Positions 24,001 to 35,778 of a DNA stretch of 64,000 nt are shown piece by piece. Made by a program: the position numbers and the translations under genes. The DNA comes from Dillenia suffruticosa (taxonomy: Eukaryota > Streptophyta > Magnoliopsida > Dilleniales > Dilleniaceae). How positions within the stretch are numbered: position 1 is the first letter of the stretch; every line of letters begins with the position of its first letter. Below the pieces are notes generated by a model, which worked only from the letters and a program-made list of their open reading frames with translations, had not been told where the DNA came from and searched no databases. The stretch is from NCBI GenBank assembly GCA_033439265.1, contig JAVTVX010000020.1, forward strand, positions 18,990,001-19,054,000, written 5' to 3'.

Positions 24001-25876
24001 GACTAGAATAATAAAAGAAAAATAAAGATTCTTTTGTTTGTAAAATTGATTATAATTGGCCAGGGAAATTGAGGTCACAAATTCCCTTAAACAAGTTTAC
24101 AATCCCAAAGTATGTCATTCTGAAATACCATTGAGGAGTCAAGGTGGGATCAATGCTAACATTTCTGTTTTGTGAGTGTATATTTAGTTAATATATGCTT
24201 GTTGGTTTCATTGCATGGGCTTGGCTTTTTCTGTCTTCTGGGGGAGTTATTTCATTCACCCTCATTTATCATTAAAAGTGGCAATGGATCATCTTGACCT
24301 AGTCGTGGGATAAATATCTAGCTCTCTACTCCCCCTCCCTATTAAAAGAAAAGGAATAGAGAAAAGGTGCAATAAATAAAGCAGCCTATGATGATATGTA
24401 CCTGCCTTTTCTCATATTGCTATTTGAGGGATGATAAAAATAGCATCAATGGCAGCTAGTTTGCTGGTGCACGAGTTCTTTCACCGGTAGATCTGCAGAT
24501 TCCTAGTGTTACACTGGCCTGTGATGTCTAGTGAACTGGTTGTTCTTGGTCTTAGGCATCTTTTATGTTTGTTATAAGATGCTCCTGAACATAGTTCACT
24601 GATGTTTATTATGATTTCAAGTTTAAGATGTGGTCCTTCAATGGTAATTTTGTAGTTGCATATTATTCTTTTAACATTAGTCCTTTATCCTTTGGCAATG
24701 GCTCCTTGGTGCCTCTTAGGGATTTCTTCTCTGTAATATTTACAATAATGATTATGATAATCGTAACAACAATAACGACGACAATAATAATAATAACAAT
24801 GAAAAGTTTGCATTTGGCTTTTCTCCCTTTTTCAGTCAATTTAATGAGAAATCTTTATCTGCAGAGAGGGGCCACAAGGCATCTCAAGGTCCTGGTGAGG
24901 TAAGTTTGTTTTGGGTGTATGGAGATGTTGCTGCACATGTTAATTCTCAGATTTTTTTTTTTTTTTTTTTTTGAAAAATTTCAGTGTTCTCCATGCAGGA
25001 CATACTTTTTTGCCCACCCTTCCATGACCACCAGGGACAATCGGGTAATATTTCTGTCCTCTGCCTCACAGTTTTGGAACAGTGTGTTGTATGCGATTCA
25101 CATGCTCCCTGCTATGTCTTGAATACCCTCCATTCAATAAGAACTCCTCACTTCTGTTCATCTTATAATTTCTTTGACCTCGGTGCGCTATACTTCTCTC
25201 CCCTCCCCCCCCCCCAAAAAAAAAGAAAAGAATTGAACTCCACGTTCTAAAACTAGGAAAGGATGGAATTAGGAATTTAGGATGATTGCACTCACTTTGT
25301 CGAATACATTTGCATGTGGCACAGATTTTGTAAATGACTGGCCCACTCTTGAAGAACAATTACTTTAATTGAAAAGAATGTATGAGTATTTAAAACTTCT
25401 GGTATTCATTCTCACCATCCTTTAAGGTGGTTTGGGACATCTTTTTTTTTTTCTTTTTCTTTTTCTTTTAATCTATTTTTGTCTTTCGAGAACATGAAAT
25501 AGAGCTGCCACTTTGCCTACAGCTTAAACTGCTAACAAAGAAATATATTTGCTGCGTCCCTTTCCAGTTTTTTGGTCATTGCTTTCTTCGAATCATAGTG
25601 GAGTCGATGCTGCAGTTGAATCTTCTTTGTCATTGCCCTTTAGGTAAGTTCATTAGTTGTCGCGAAGATAAATTTGTTTCTCAAAGGCCTCTTTATATCG
25701 AGCTACCAAGTAGTGCAGTGATCGACAAAAATCTTGATACCACGTTTGTATTTGGCAGTCCAATGATGCATCCATCCATGGGAATTGCACAAGCAACTGG
25801 TTTCCCCATTGGGTCATTGCAGCCTAATATCCTAGATCAACCATTGTTGACCCTGTCCTCCTCCCTCTTCCAGTAA
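18011..25876 (+). CDS. MHK: MAK/RCK-type serine/threonine protein kinase (MHK homologue)
   Basis: Exons: 18011-18018, 18102-18180, 19298-19366, 19499-19588, 20375-20513, 20634-20736, 21182-21234, 21980-22046, 22836-22944, 23057-23122, 23278-23346, 23419-23479, 23554-23658, 24865-24899, 24999-25044, 25568-25643 and 25759-25876. All junctions are GT-AG and phases agree over 1293 nt, giving 430 aa. Kinase landmarks: glycine loop GDGTCGSV (11-18), VAVK lysine 33, HRDLKPEN (catalytic Asp 125), DFG (142-144), activation-loop TDY (156-158) and RWYRAPE. TDY is typical of MAK/ICK/RCK kinases; animal members act at cilia, but the role in plants is poorly known. The C-terminal tail after about residue 290 is non-catalytic and Ser-rich. 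The only protein-level oddity is the tiny first coding exon (8 nt). The last intron can be retained with an immediate in-frame stop. Confidence 0.92.
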
Positions 25877-26459
25877 GGTCATTGCTGTTGGGCTGCGAAT
25901 CGTTACCAGATAAGTTTTTAATAAGGAGAGGTAGAATACCTGTAATTAATTATTTCATTTTTTTTGTCCTTTTTTGGTTGTGAAGATATTTAATCATCTT
26001 TTTAATACCAACAGAACATTGTAAGACAAGGGCTTTGCCACCTTGGTCTAAGTAGGGGTTCATTGACCCCAGTGAATTGTAAAGTCACACTACTATATCA
26101 GTTTTTTCTTGATCTTTACTCATTTATGTAAATTGGCTCTGCTAAGATATATTGAATAAAATGGTAAAGGGCATAAACAAATTAAAATGATGAGGTTCAT
26201 TGACAAAAATTTTCTTAAACCTCCTTAACCTTTCTGGTGATAAACAAAAATAACAAATATATTATTGGCGGTAAGGTTTGAGACAGCTATTTGCAACCGA
26301 ATGGAAAATATCTTTTCCTCTTCAGAAATGGTCGAACTTATCAACTTGACAAACTTATACGAACAAGTCAGCGATCGCAGCATGCTACTGGGGGTGCATG
26401 ATGCGATCATTACAAACTCGCAGGTTTTTTATATTTTTTTACTTTTTCATACCAATTTG

Positions 26460-26640
26460 TATATAAAATTATAATTTGATTAATATGGTTTGATTGTATG
26501 TCGAGTTCATTTTTTGGATAACTCTTTCAACATGAACAGTTTTAATACTGAGACTTGATTAAGAAATCTTATATTTTTACTCAGTAGAGTAACTATCCGT
26601 TGATCAAACTCAGAGTATTCACGAAAGTGTAAATTTTTTT
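26460..26640. repeat. Dispersed AT-rich repeat, copy 1
   Basis: Shares with 46870-47020 the blocks 'gtcgagttcatttt', 'gataactct' and 'tcaacatgaac' (with small differences) in the same order, preceded by a 'ttgattaat' type stretch. It is non-coding, of unknown type, and possibly a decayed MITE or SINE. Confidence 0.4.
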
Positions 26641-27488
26641 TTTTTTTTTTTGAAGAAAGTAACAAAAATTTACTATAAACTAATACGAGATATTCATTAT
26701 ATTCATAAATTTTCTCATTGAAGTACTATATTAGTAGAGAATACTTAGAATGGAGCCGGGAGTCGTATGAGCCGAGGAGGATTAGGTTCTTTCCTAGAAA
26801 ACCTTAGTTTAGGTGGATGATCACACCATTTGATGTCTAACTGTTTAGTATATTTTCATTTTTATTTTTATAACTATTAATAAAGAGAACAACTACTTAT
26901 AGTTGCTCAACTTTTGTTATCATCTATTGATCCAAAATACTCTTAAATTGAATATTAAATATTTGAATAAATCAATAATTTATTCTAAATATTTTCTTTA
27001 TAATCAACTTTTAATAATTTTCTCTAAAATTTATATTTTAATATTCTCCTTTTCTTTTAATTTACTTTTTATTCGATTTATCAATTTTTTACACCCATTT
27101 ACCATAATTGGAAAATAAAGTGAGTCATAGGGATCAAAATGATCAAGATACCCAATTGTTCTATTTGATAGGAAAATTTAGGAAATTTTAGTGATTTGAG
27201 AGCAGAGAGAAATGTGTGAGTTGGCCTGTTGGCTGAGGTTCCCTTCCGCCTGCTTTGACCAAACATTATTCGTAGCTTCTTCCATAGTCTTTTCTACCCG
27301 GCAGCAGGAGGTTAGAATGTACCAAAAAAAAAAAAAAAAAATAGAGGCTTAGCGGTTAAGAAATGAACAAGAGCCATTGACATTCCAACACTTGGTGAAG
27401 AAGTGTCGTCCCAGACGTTGCCTGCTCTTTTACAAAACCCCTCAGTCGCAGACTCTGAGACCTCAAATCTTTCCTCACAGGTGCTCTT

Positions 27489-27516
27489 CTCTTTCTTTCT
27501 TTCTTTCTTTCTTTCT
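27489..27516 (+). repeat. TTTC microsatellite just upstream of the P-loop gene
   Basis: A run of seven TTTC units about 40 bp before the ATG at 27556, probably within the 5' untranslated leader. Confidence 0.8.
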
Positions 27517-27555
27517 GAAGACAAGTGAAAACAAAGTCAACCATCAAATCAAAGC

Positions 27556-27753
27556 ATGGGTGGTGGAAGAGTTTCATCTGCCTCTTCTTCTGCTGGTACT
27601 CTTCTCTTTCTCTCCCTCTCTTTCACTCTGGATTTTGTTAACAACATACCTGAAAATGTACTCAATTTTCCAACTTTGCAGATGAAGAAACCCCTTTTCA
27701 GCAACATTCCCCCGCCGAATCAACTTTCGTGAACCCTTCATATCGCCAGTATT

Positions 27754-27796
<43 letters not shown>

Positions 27797-30700
27797 GCGA
27801 AAGCAAAAAAAAAAAAAAAAAAGGAGTGAAAATGATGTTAAATTTGAATAATTTGGCAGGGGAGGTTTAAATGTGAATACTAATAATGATGGTTTTGGAC
27901 TATTCCATGGAGTTTCTTCTGCCAATTTTGAATATGACGCCCAACAGAAGAGGAGAGACAATGTTTATAGAGAAGTTTTGCACAGTTATGATGCTTTGAA
28001 GGCCTCCACTGACAGACTGCCTCAAGCCAAAGCTAAAATTTTGAGGTTTCTCCTTTTCCTAGATTTGGCTTTCTGGATTTGGTCTATCACTCACTGGCCT
28101 CATATGATTAATGATTAAAATGATAAAATTCGATGTCCTTTTATTCATCTACTAATTACCGTGTGTTTTCTAGTGGCCAAGGGCACTGTGCCATGTTAAC
28201 CTTTGTCATTTTAGTCATCATCTGTTTAGTCCAAATACATTGTTCTCGAATTTGTACCCCTTAAATTAGGACTTTTGTTGATGTGTGCATTTGTGATTAA
28301 TAACTTGAATTATATTGTTTAGAATATGTAGCTACCTGTTTTGAGCATGCGATGAGTACAATAAGGCAAAACCATGTTTTCCTGTATAGATTGGATTTAT
28401 GCAAAATATCACTCTTATTTCTTATGGTCGTATTTAGGTCTTGAAAGAGTCATCCATGTGCCTCCCAGTGCGGTATCATCTCATCTCGTTTATGTGAACG
28501 AGTTTGGATATTTTGGTCAGAGTACTGTTAAAATTAACTTGTACCCATCTCGAATTGGTGATAGGATCATTAGTATAAAGTTGGAGAATTGGAAACAGAA
28601 TTTTAAGTTTCAACGACTTAAGATATCTATCTAGCTAATTTGGTTTCTATATATTTACTTGCAATGTATCTCAACTATTGTAAACTATCAGCATAAAAAT
28701 AGAGGAAAGCATTATGAATAACACAGATATCATGGAATTCATGATATGTCATGGTTGGCAATTTTATGGTATGAGTAGCAACCCATTTCAGTTCCTCTTC
28801 CAAAGCAATAATTGGCACAGGTTCACATTCAAAACTCTGTGTCTTACGTTATGCATTTATGTATGTGTACATGTTTGCTTATGCGCATACTCGTGTAGTT
28901 CGGCATATATATTATCTGTGGAAAAAAAAATTGTTGCAAATGCTATGAAAGGAGGAAGTAAATTAGATAAGATAATGCTTGATGGCTTTTAGCAGGAAAT
29001 ATTCTTGTGGCAACAAAATCCTACTGTAATGGATAAATTGTGGGAGAGTGCCATGTGAAGAAAGCTCTTGGCTATGATTCTCTTCTAGGTCATTTCCTTA
29101 AACCAATGAAAGTGAAATTTACCACTCATTTCAAAGATCTCCTTTTTTGACCTTCACACAGAGTGGAAACATCCAGAATCAGAGGCTTTTGGCCTGTTAT
29201 CGTGGTAAAAGAACATATAAAAAATTGGTTTCTGGATTTTGGCTCCAAGTTTCTTTTTATCTTGGTAAAGGCTTTTGACCTTTTGTTGGATGTTGCATGG
29301 TTCTAAAATGCCTCTCAGAAGATATTTTCGTCATTGATGCTATTTAAATTGCTATGGAAGTGGTCAACTATAATATGAAAGGGAAATAATGATGTTATCA
29401 TTGAGTTGATTGCCCTTGGGGCCTTCATGAAGGCCTCATTCATTCTCAAAAACTCCCTTTTTAAAGGATATCTACCCATTAATAAATTTGGTTAGCTGGA
29501 ATAGCAAGGCCTCACATGGCACACTGCCACTGTGAATGGCCTATAGTTGTTGGATGCAGGCATCTTTCTCAGCTGCGTTTGTGTCTCATAAGTTACAACA
29601 ATTTGTACTGCAAGAGCATTTGTTATGAGGTGGGATATGGCCAGATGAAGTTGCTCATGCTCATTTCTGGATTCTTCTTGAGATTGATTCATCACTTTTA
29701 GTTATGCACATAACTACAATTGTCTTCTCATACGGACCTTTGCTTTTATTGGTCACTTTTTCTGTTTTGTGTTGCAGAAGTTACAACACTTAGTAGTGCA
29801 AGGGCATTTGTGATGTGGTGGGATATAGCAAGATGACTTTGCTCATACCCATTTTTGGATTCTTTCTTGAGATAAAAAAATGATCACTTTTTAGTTGTGT
29901 ACATAACTACAATTGTCTTCCCATAAGGACCTTTGCTTTTAATGCTCGCTTTTTTCTTGTTTTACATGAAAATCAAACTATGATCTGTATCCGAATGTTT
30001 TCTTCAACCGATGCTTTTTCTTGCGTTGATTGTAGTCTCATTATGGATCCACTTTAACAACTTTGTTTTCCATATCCACTACAAGTTTGTCCATTGACTT
30101 AAAGAGCAACTTATTCTCCATGAGTCGCGTAAGCCATTGGGAGCTCCATGAGTTATATGAAAACAAGCATTGGGCATATTTTGGTTACACTTTTTCATGA
30201 ATAAATTTGTCCAATGCTTGTCTTCAACATAAGTCATGGATCTCTAAGTAACTTATGTGGCTTAAGGTGAATGGAGTTTTGAAGTGTAACTTTCTTCTTC
30301 TTTTCTTCTTCACATTCTCAAATGTTCGTATTATTTTCATGAGACAAAAAGAGAACTTTTTCGCTTTGTGTCTGGTGCTTTGTTTCAAGATGATGACGCT
30401 GGGGTTGAAATATTCTTTCAAATAGATAACTTACCCTTTGGGAAAGGGGGTGGATGGAGGGGCCTAAGCTAATATCTGTGATAGTAGTGGGCTGTCTTCT
30501 CTGTCCCTTTGGGTCTTTCTTTACAATGAAATGGAAGGAAGGTAACATAGGATGTGATTGTAGGGAAGTCAGAGAAGTTAGTGAGCTGGAAGGGAGGGCT
30601 CTTATCCAAGTAGACTTTCTCTAGTGAAGTGTACTCTATTGAAGCTTCAAGAGTATATTTGTCATTTATTTTCTTCTACAGCCTTTTTGATGAAGTGCTT

Positions 30701-33700
30701 GGATTATTGGGTAAAAGGTTGAGGGAAATTGCTAGTGGAGTGTGGTGATATTAGCTAGGTATACCAAATCAACCAACAATCAAGCCTTTATTCTACTAAG
30801 TAGGGTTGTCTATATGCATCTTTCTACGTTATTGTACTCTATTTCATATCGCATGTTCATCTATATGATTGTCTTCTTTATAAAATAACAATAATCGTGC
30901 TTTTATTCCACTAAGTGAGATCGACAATATGAATACTCTTACGCCATTGTGATGTATCTTGTATCATAGTTCCATTTGTATTTAGATTTTTCCTATTATG
31001 TTCAATTGTCACTATACAAATCTTCTTAGGTCTCTCTCTCCCTTGATTAATACGAGTACTTATCATTGTCTCGCACGCCTTATTGGAGTCTCTATTGGTC
31101 GCCTATGTACATGTCTATACCATCTTAATCGTGTTTCTCTCAATTTTTTCCTCGATAGGTGCAATTTCAACTTTTTCTCTAATGCACTCATTTCTTACCT
31201 TGTCCATCCTTATGTGTCTGCAAATCCACCTTGAATATCCACCTTGACATTTTCATCTCCGCAACTCCCATCTTCTGTTCATGCTTTTGGTTTATTGTCC
31301 AATATTCATATCTATACAACAAAGTAGGTCGATTCACCATCCTGTAAAACTTTCCTTTAAGTTTTAGAGGTATGGAGTAGAAAAAATGTACTATAGGGGA
31401 AAAGGGACCATCAACATGTTTTGGCCTTGAGATAATGACGATGCAGTCCCAAACAGTTATTTGTTGGGTAGGCTTTTAATTGAAGCTGCACAAGCTCAGC
31501 TCTTTTTTAAGTTGATGTGTTGCAATTGATCTATTTTAATTTGTAACCAAGGATAAATTTCTTAGAAGAAGAAGACGAAGAAGTAAAAATGTGACAGGAT
31601 TGTTCAAGCTGAGAGAGAGATTATCTAGCAATCTGTGACATGGTTAACTAAGCTAAGATATGAATTTGATTTATGAAAAGAACAATGAAGAATTGACAAT
31701 AACAAGCACTTTATGATAATTTTTCCTCTTACAGATTACAAACCATTTCTTAAGTTATATCAGTTGATTTCTTATGTCAAGGTTTGTATATATAGAATGA
31801 ATCACCAAACTTAAGGAACGATATCTATTGTTATTCTTCACACTTGCTCCTCAAGGTTGATGTCACATGCTTTTATCAACAATTGACAAATCATTTGGTT
31901 ATTAGAGGTAATATTCATTGTTCTATTTCTGTCAGTTCACTTGACAAATCATCGGGTTATTATCTCTTTCAAATTAAAAAATTTTTGTCTTTATCTGATA
32001 TCACTCAAAATCCATATTATGGTTTTGACTGTTTAGGGTTTCTTAAGAAAATCTTTGTAAACGAGGTTCTCTGACATTACAATTGACACATAGGGCATGC
32101 AAGTCCCATGTTGAAGATCCCATTTCAGCATTTTTGGGATCCTGTGCAATGCTTTTCTGTTGATTCAGGATGTTGTGTATACTGATAAGGTTGGGAGTTA
32201 ATATACCTAGTACGATTCAGGTTCAGCAACTCTCTAGAATAAAGTTTTTGATGGGTGACTTGCTTCTTCATTGCACATGGACTTGCTCCTTATGGGGCAA
32301 ATTCTCTCTTTGCATCCATGTTGGGTGACTTTAAGCTTTGTGTAAGGTGAGTGTGGGGCTTGGAGTGATGTCAGGGATTGTACAAGGAGGAGGAGAGTTG
32401 TTAGGGTGCTTCCCCTAGCCATGTTTTTGTTGTTTAGAACAGAAGGAAGAGAAGAGTTTTAAAGGGGGGTCCGAGAGTTCCTTGAATTTTGTTAATAATT
32501 TTTAGAAATGTTAATGCTTTTGTTTGACTTCTAAGTTTCGGGGATCTTTTGTAGATGTTGATTTCTTGTGGACTCTTTTAATGCCCTTGTGATCTCCTCC
32601 TTGGTGCACTTCCTGGGGTTCAGTTTTTCTTTCTTTTTGAATAAAATTCTTCTTTTCCGCTAAAAAAATTGATGGCTAGTCCCTATGTTGATGAACTGAC
32701 CATCTCACCTGACAGATATATCCCGGGAGCCTGGATGGAAAATGTAGGTGGCATGAATTTGAATGATTATGATGTGCCAAAGACAACATCACTCTTATTG
32801 ATTGGTCCAAAATCATCTGGAAAAAGTACTTTAGTTAATAAAATTTCAAGGGTGTTCGAGGATAACAAGTTTACTGCAGCAAGGGCTCAAGTTTCATGTC
32901 AGTGTTGCTTTATTTTGTTCTTTTTTCTTAATTAAGAAGACACATTGTATTATTGCCAATGGTGTCACTTGGTTCATTTCATGACTTTGTTTAGATGTGC
33001 CTGCTATATTAAGCCTTTGGTTTTGTTCCAGATAATTCATCTGCAGAAGATGGGACTTTCTTTGTCCAGGGATATATGATTCCAAAAGGTTCAACTTCTT
33101 TCTGTGTATATGACACACGTGGCCTTTCTGATTGTTCATCCGACAACATTGAAATGCTCAAGAAGTGGATGACAAAGGGTGTTCGTCATGGGGAACTGGT
33201 TCTCAGGTATACGCTTGCATAATCTACTTCCCTTTAGGGTTACATAGGATATAATTTCTGTTTATGATTTTTCCTATTCTTAGTTGGATTGTTTGGCTTT
33301 GTCAGGGACAAAGATTCATCAGGTTTAAGAACCAGGTTAAAGTGCAAAGCTCAGAAAAATGGTTTCCTATCTGGTGAGGTTAGAATGATTAACTTTGTTA
33401 TTTATGTTGTCAATGGACTTTCTGTTCTTAAATCCATGGAAGGAGGTGATGCGGAAGATAAACAGTATATGGATACAATTTATACAACTTTCAACACCCC
33501 GTACTTGTCATTCGAAGGTAATTGAAGACTATCCTGCAACTGCCTCATATCTAGAATTCAGACCTACTTTCTAGTTAATCCTTCTATATTAATCTCATTA
33601 ATCGATATGCCTATGTGCTTGCTTAGACATGTATCTCCCAATGTGGTGAAACTGATAGCTTGAGGCCTCAGAAATCAAATGTAATTTGCACCGTCCAGTG

Positions 33701-35778
33701 AAGACCCCTAGATTTCTCAAGTGGTATCTATTATTATTCAAATGTAATTTAGCAGTCTTGTGTTCTAAATGCATTGGTTCAACAACTCTCACATTTCTGG
33801 CATTACTTATTCAACTAAGCAAACCCACCTCATGCATAGGCTTGTTGAATAAAATAACTTACCAGTTAATTTATGCTTTAATAATACACATTTTAGTCAG
33901 AGCTGGATTCTGATGAAAATTCTTTCTAAAAATTGATGAGACAGTTAAGTGTTGACTATGTTATAAACTCTTGGACTAATTATAAATAATTTTTTAGTTC
34001 AACATAAGATTAATATGTTGAATGGTTGTATAGTTGGGTTAGATCTGAATTTAATAAATGTTATCAGAACTTCAAACCTTAATGTCTATGTTTAATCCTT
34101 TTCCCACTTCCTCACTGCCCTATTTTTTCCAGTCATCATACAGAAAGTTTATGCTTTGCAGTCAATGAAAATTAATTATTACTTGTATGGATGATCATCT
34201 CTGATCCCTTGTCCTACAATAGATGACAAGCCTGCTATTGTTGTCACCCATGGTGATTTACTTTCTTATGCTGATCGTGCACGTGTGTGTGTTTACTTGG
34301 GCGAGCTGCTTGGAATTCCTCCGACCGAACAGATTTTTGACATCCCAGGTGATCTGCTGTTAATTTTTTGTCTGCTGTTGAGATCAGGATATCTTTGCAA
34401 CTATTTGACTGGGTCCAGGACTTCATGCTTGCAGATAACTGTGATGCTGCGACTGAATTGACAATAGTTAACATGTTACAGTATTCCCTCGAGCATGCTG
34501 AGAAAAATATTCCTCGCAGTCACAGGGACTGGTTAGCTTACAAGGTTTGTTCTTTTTCCAGGCTCAGAAAAGTTTTGCTATCACCATAATCTTCTGAAGT
34601 AGTCTTTTTAGGATTGACAACTAAGGATCTTTGAGGGCATGATATGTGTTAGACCATTGCAGTTGGGAGCACGGGAGCATTGGATAAACCTCTTCTATCC
34701 TGACTCTTTATGGTAGGCTTCAAAGAAGTTTTGGTGAGGGCATCTTTAGGATAGTCGTCATCCTCTATGAAAGCTACTATCTTCTTTAGACCCTTATCCT
34801 AACAATGGCTTCCCCATTATTCCCGACACAACCGTTTTCACTGAACCGTTTATTTATATTTTATATGGTTTATTAAGTACTTGGTTTGATTTTGAGTAAA
34901 ACCAAATTTTAATTTGGTTTATTTGGACGGTTATTGGTTTTAGTAATTTTTATTTGGGTCAAACTGAATTAATTAAAAATATTCTATATATTTTTTGGAT
35001 AATTTTTATTCATATAAATATATTATAATTTTATAATTAAAAATTAAAAGAGAAAAATCTTAAAAATTAAAACTAATATAGTGGAGATTGCACGGTTGAT
35101 TCCAATTTAGATACTCCTTAAATTGGATAATTTTTAAGTACCAGTACAAAGTTCCATCTTTTAAATGAACTGAATCTTAAGCTCTCTGACTTGTGCCGGT
35201 ACAGATTGTAAGTTTTCTAGGATTGTGCAGTGCTAGACCTTATGCATGCCAATGCCAAGTGAAAGAACACTTTCTGCAGCAGTTAATTCCAATTTAGGTA
35301 CTCCTTAAATCCTCGAGAACCGAAACCTAAGTCAAGCCCAACTTTGTCTTCAAAGCTGCCAAGAAACTCTGGAGTCCTTTGCATCTCATCCACTAGGAAA
35401 ATGGGAGAACAATATGACAGATGGAACTCTTAGGTGGGCATCCATGCATATGAAAATAGATTACCTGCAAATGCCATGGAACCTGATTGGAACATCCGTT
35501 TTGGACTGAATTAGCATTGATAACTAATTGTCACCCTGCTGTGTAACTTTAATCAGGTCTTAGTGCCATGCTTGTTGCAGTGATGCCCGACTTTTCTATA
35601 TTAGGTGCAGGTTCTTGCCATAACTCCACGGACTTGGCTTCTCATTTTCATAATGCTGGCGATGGCCATTGTTTGTGCCCGCGTGTATAACAGCCATATA
35701 CATCTACATCATGCTCCTCGATCGAAGATTAAGATTGATTGGCATAAGATTCGACACTTGTGGTTGGACTTGGATTGA
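27556..35778 (+). CDS. P-loop GTPase-like protein with C-terminal membrane anchor (At4g13030 type)
   Basis: Exons: 27556-27595, 27682-27748, 27860-28045, 32716-32897, 33032-33206, 33306-33517, 34223-34348, 34435-34544 and 35611-35778. Phases agree and the total is 1266 nt, 421 aa. Residues 1-97 are a low-complexity, then helical, N-terminus. A Walker A/G1 motif GPKSSGKST lies at 128-136. The next exon has VYDTRGLSD, a DxxG (G3) motif, and later THGD matches the G4 position of TRAFAC GTPases. A hydrophobic segment (TWLLIFIMLAMAIVCARVY) in the last exon is followed by a basic tail, suggesting a tail anchor. Biochemical role and compartment are unknown. The third intron (28046-32715) is 4.7 kb and contains LINE fragments. 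No frame damage is seen. Confidence 0.88.
27758..27793 (+). repeat. CT microsatellite in the second intron of the P-loop gene
   Basis: A long CT run begins about 10 bp after the donor at 27749. It is followed by a poly-A run at 27807-27822. Length variation here would not change the protein. Confidence 0.85.
29591..29950 (+). repeat. Two-copy tandem repeat, period about 188 bp, in P-loop gene intron 3
   Basis: The block starting AGTTACAACA at 29591 recurs at 29779. Both copies share 'gggatat', 'tttgctcat', 'ttggattc' type words and the stretch CATAACTACAATTGTCTTC, and both end near 'ggacctttgctttta'. Divergence is moderate, so the duplication is not recent. Confidence 0.75.
30780..31365 (-). 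mobile_element. RTE-type LINE 3' fragment
   Basis: On the minus strand, from about 31365 downwards, the text reads as the C-terminal end of an RTE reverse transcriptase: KFYRMVNRPTLLY, then VAEMKMSRW, then a decayed 'RLRWYRHV' type region. After it come two copies of the typical RTE tail (complement of 'ttattctactaagtaggg' at 30790 and of 'ttattccactaagtgaga' at 30903). Multiple stops and frame shifts are present, so it is inactive. Confidence 0.7.
32220..32668 (+). mobile_element. L1-type LINE 3' end inserted just before an exon
   Basis: The plus strand shows decayed zf-RVT residues (LLLHCTWTCSLWGKF), then a GREEF-type segment and a T-rich LINE tail with 'ttcctggggttcagttttt' and a terminal A run at 32662-32668. 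This is the usual 3' end of plant L1 elements. The tail ends 47 bp before the acceptor of the P-loop gene exon starting at 32716, so that intron's splice signals lie within the short remaining piece. The 5' extent of the L1 is uncertain. Confidence 0.65.
34545..35610 (+). other. Last intron of the P-loop gene, with a short duplicated segment
   Basis: GT-AG intron of 1066 bp. A segment near 35094 ('ttgattccaatttagatact' plus 'ccttaaat') recurs near 35282. Around 34840-34990 there are 'accgttt' and 'ggtttatttggacgg' words of the type found in decayed non-autonomous DNA elements, but no ends could be defined. Confidence 0.4.

Larger units (their letters stand above)
25877..27555. other. Intergenic: kinase 3' end, AT-rich repeat, promoter of the P-loop gene
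   Basis: 25877-26200 is probably the kinase 3' UTR. 26460-26640 belongs to a dispersed AT-rich repeat also present near 42940 and 46880. The last 300 bp before the ATG at 27556 hold a TTTC microsatellite (27489-27516). No gene was recognised. Confidence 0.5.

Noticed and set aside
25598-25876. Continuous open frame of 92 codons at the kinase 3' end
   Set aside because: Its first half is out of the kinase frame; the kinase frame needs the intron 25644-25758 to be removed.
27698-27961. Minus-strand open frame across the CT microsatellite and P-loop exon 3
   Set aside because: Created by the repeat and by antisense reading of a real exon.
28381-28634. Possible extra exon in P-loop intron 3 after CTGTATAG
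   Set aside because: In the required phase it meets a stop within about 20 codons, and exon 28045 joins cleanly to 32716 to give the expected KILR-YIPGAW join.
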